Assembly: GCF_026723865.1 (NCBI RefSeq)
Contig: NZ_CP113530.1
Location: forward strand, 1-64,000
Length of the DNA stretch: 64,000 nt
Source of the DNA: Mycobacterium sp. Aquia_216
Lineage (GTDB): Bacteria; Actinomycetota; Actinomycetes; Mycobacteriales; Mycobacteriaceae
Reading direction: 5' to 3'
Under the pieces are notes generated by a model. That model ran no database searches, was not told the DNA's origin, and saw only the letters and a program-made list of their open reading frames with translations. The position numbers and the translations under genes were made by a program. The first letter of the stretch is position 1, and every line of letters begins with the position of its first letter. Below, piece after piece: positions 62,022-64,000 of this stretch.

Positions 62022-63512
62022 TTATGTTCGACGCCAGGGATGCTCGTCGAGCATCGTGGTGACGAGCATCACGAGTTCAGCTTCTCCGTTGTTGCGCAGC
62101 TGCTCGGTTATGGACTCGATCCGTTGCAGCAGAGCGCCATACGCATTGGCCGCGGCCGCGACATAGTTCTCGGCTGCCTGGGCCTCCCAGACTGAGCTAT
62201 AGCGCGAGGGCAGCGTGCGCAGCTCTTCGGACAAGCCCCGGGCCTGCTCTTGAACCGTACCCGACAGGCTGCGCACCAGTTCTGCATCGTTTCCCGCTTG
62301 TGGCCGCCCACCATCTGCAGTCGCGGCGGCCTCAAGCAGATAATCGATTTGGCGCACCGTGGACAGGGCCTCTTCGATGGGGCCGGTGTGCCCGCGGAGC
62401 TGCACCGGAGGGACCGGGACGCTCAACAAGGATTCGGTGGAAGCCGCGTCGTTCACCGCGGCTAGGCGGATCTCCTCCCGTTCGGCGTGAATCCGTGCAA
62501 TTTCGGTGTGCACGGCCTCGTTAGCGGCGGTAATCGTTGCGTTCGCCTGCCGGCGGGCTTCAGCAACGTGCGCGGCGGCCTCGGCACGCACCTCCTCCTC
62601 TTTGGCCTGCGCACGTCTCATCGCCTCCTGCGCTGCGTCGCGGGCCTTGGCTATCTGCGCTTGAGCGGTCTCCTGCGCTGCAGCGATCTCTCCGCTGGCC
62701 TGGCCTCGCGCCGCCGCCACCGCATCCGCGGCATCGGCGCGCACCTGCTCGAGTTCCCCACGCACCTGCTGCACTCGATGTTCGGCGCCCTGGCGCTCGG
62801 TGGCCCGCTCGGCCATGCGCTGCTGGGCCCGTTCCTCTGCGGCCCGCACCTCCTCGCGGGCCCCGGCTACCTCGGCCTCGGCGTCGGCGCGCACTCGGGC
62901 CAGCTCGTCTCGCAATTCTTGGACCGTCCGCTCGGCCGCCGCCCTCTCAGCGGTTCGCTCAGCCAACCTTTCTTCGGCGCGCGCTTCAGCGGCGGTGAGT
63001 GCTTCGCGCGCCGCCGCAGCGTCGGCGGCAGCCTCGGCGCGGACCTGTTGGAGTTCGCCACGCAGCATGTCCAACCGCTGTTGGGCTGCGGCCCGTTCCT
63101 CGGCGCGTTGTGCGTCTTTGCGTGCGCTTTCAGCTTCGATCGCTCTGACGCGTTCACGCGCTGCGGCAGCCGCCTGTGCCGACTGCTCGGCTTCAGCGCG
63201 CGCCGCGTCCGCGGCCAAGGCCGCGTCTCGACGATCTTGGTCAGCTTTGTCGGCCCGGCGCTCGGCGAGCACCCGCCGGTGGTCGGCTTGCACGAGCTGC
63301 TGGACGATCGAAAGCCGTTTGGGCGCCGGGCCGAACCGCCGGCGGCCTTCAGCGAGGTCCGCTTCACTTATCGCCGTGACCGCGGCGACTTCGGGGGGTG
63401 CCGCGATGCCGCTTCGGCGTGTGGCATCCAGGGCGGCCTGCGCCGCCTGTTTGGTCAACGACGCCCACTGGTCGACGTCGAGTTCTTCGATCTGCTGCAC
63501 CAGCGTCGTCAT
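62022..63512 (-). CDS. Long coiled-coil protein
   Basis: 496 residues. From about 75 to 345 it is an almost unbroken Ala/Arg/Glu-rich coiled coil, with repeated AEERAQQRMAER-like blocks. A short globular N terminus (MTTLVQQIEELDVDQWASLT) and a C-terminal helical region (about 380-490) flank it. ATG in ATGA overlap with the upstream gene. Possibly a DNA-packing, spindle or regulatory partner of plasmid maintenance; function unknown. Confidence 0.75.
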   Translation of the reverse strand: MTTLVQQIEELDVDQWASLTKQAAQAALDATRRSGIAAPPEVAAVTAISEADLAEGRRRFGPAPKRLSIVQQLVQADHRRVLAERRADKADQDRRDAALAADAARAEAEQSAQAAAAARERVRAIEAESARKDAQRAEERAAAQQRLDMLRGELQQVRAEAAADAAAAREALTAAEARAEERLAERTAERAAAERTVQELRDELARVRADAEAEVAGAREEVRAAEERAQQRMAERATERQGAEHRVQQVRGELEQVRADAADAVAAARGQASGEIAAAQETAQAQIAKARDAAQEAMRRAQAKEEEVRAEAAAHVAEARRQANATITAANEAVHTEIARIHAEREEIRLAAVNDAASTESLLSVPVPPVQLRGHTGPIEEALSTVRQIDYLLEAAATADGGRPQAGNDAELVRSLSGTVQEQARGLSEELRTLPSRYSSVWEAQAAENYVAAAANAYGALLQRIESITEQLRNNGEAELVMLVTTMLDEHPWRRT

Positions 63513-64000
63513 GGCCGGCGCCGCCTTCCGGAGGTCGGCACCTTAGGGGCCGGCGCGTTCGATTCCTCACTGACGCCCGCGTCAGCGTCGGGGGCACCAT
63601 TGGATTCCGGCGGCGCAAGGGGCGCCGCATCGGTTGCCGCTGCATCGACAGACCCGAAGGTGGCCGGGGCGCCGCTTTGCTTAGCCAGCACACGTGAGAG
63701 CTGACTGAGTTGAACCGCCGCCGCCTTGGCCAACGTGGCATCGCCGAGCTTCTCAGCGTCGTCGTGGATGCCCTGCAGGACGGTCAACGCCAATTCGGGC
63801 CCAAAGCCCACCGTGGCGCCCTCGTTGGCGGCAGGTTCAATGCCGCCCTTATCCACCACCCACGCGAGCCTCTCCCGGCATTCTCTGAGTCGTTGAGCCC
63901 GTAGCTCGTCTTGGTGCACCCCCTCGTGGTGGCGTTCTTGCTGTTCGGTCAGCGTCTGGTGTCGCTTGGCAGCACTGCGTACGGCGAAGACCAGCACAGC
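63509..64000 (-). CDS. Hypothetical protein coupled to coiled-coil gene, may extend past window
   Basis: About 162 codons within the window. The frame opens near 63997 at a GTG but may begin upstream of base 64000. The first ~55 residues are charged helix (HQTLTEQQERHHEGVHQDEL) and the tail is acidic and Pro/Ala-rich. The C-terminal end overlaps the start of the coiled-coil gene by four bases. Family not recognised. Confidence 0.65.
   Translation of the reverse strand, partial: AVLVFAVRSAAKRHQTLTEQQERHHEGVHQDELRAQRLRECRERLAWVVDKGGIEPAANEGATVGFGPELALTVLQGIHDDAEKLGDATLAKAAAVQLSQLSRVLAKQSGAPATFGSVDAAATDAAPLAPPESNGAPDADAGVSEESNAPAPKVPTSGRRRRP

Noticed and set aside
1..64000. tRNA, rRNA, CRISPR arrays and insertion sequences
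   Set aside because: None seen on reading both strands; no transposase motifs or terminal repeats of IS type were found among the translated frames.

Overview
The window looks like part of a large conjugative plasmid from a Mycobacterium species. It is GC-rich and carries a full ESX (type VII secretion) locus with PE, PPE, EsxA/B-like and EspG-like genes. It also has a Gram-positive type IV secretion (conjugation) module, a ParA/ParB system with palindromic sites, a primase-like putative replication protein and a VapBC toxin-antitoxin pair. I recognise this combination from the pRAW-type (ESX-P) mycobacterial conjugative plasmids; the assignment rests on gene content only, as no database search was possible.

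Layout. (1) 1-4.8 kb, minus strand: two tandem PknH/PknF-like Ser/Thr kinases, the first cut by the window edge, and eccA. (2) 4.9-16.4 kb: the conjugation module. It holds a VirB6/TrbL-like membrane protein, VirB4-like ATPase, two small membrane proteins, TcpC-like protein, two further membrane proteins, a divergent HTH gene, and a VirD4/TraG-like coupling ATPase with a zinc-finger partner. (3) 16.5-32.3 kb: the ESX core, transcribed eccC, PE, PPE, two esx genes, espG, eccB, an EspI-like MinD ATPase, eccD, mycP, eccE. (4) 32.4-46.8 kb: ESX-associated and putative secreted proteins. These include EspC/EspJ/EspL-like proteins, large Gly/Pro-rich proteins, a DUF4226-like protein, two peptidoglycan hydrolases that share an exactly duplicated 472-bp segment, and an ABC-type ATPase. 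(5) 46.9-64 kb: plasmid housekeeping. It contains a PLD-type lipoprotein, an XRE regulator divergent from a WhiB-like operon, the putative replication protein, small regulators, vapBC, parA/parB with five palindromes, a DUF2637-like membrane protein and a coiled-coil protein.

How it fits together. eccA lies beyond the conjugation genes, away from the other ecc genes, so the type IV module sits inside the type VII locus. The starts of eccC, eccB, the espI-like gene and the first conjugation gene share an upstream motif (about GAWATCCGSGYTA on the plus strand). In all four it lies 28-29 bases from the start codon, with a TARGNT -10 box 6-7 bases from the start codon. This suggests the two secretion systems are switched on together from leaderless promoters. 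Similar TANNNT boxes 6-7 bases before the start occur at many other genes here.

Limits. Family names come from motifs, gene order and protein style, not from searches. No relaxase gene was recognised, no oriT could be pointed to, and no tRNA, rRNA, CRISPR array or insertion sequence was seen.
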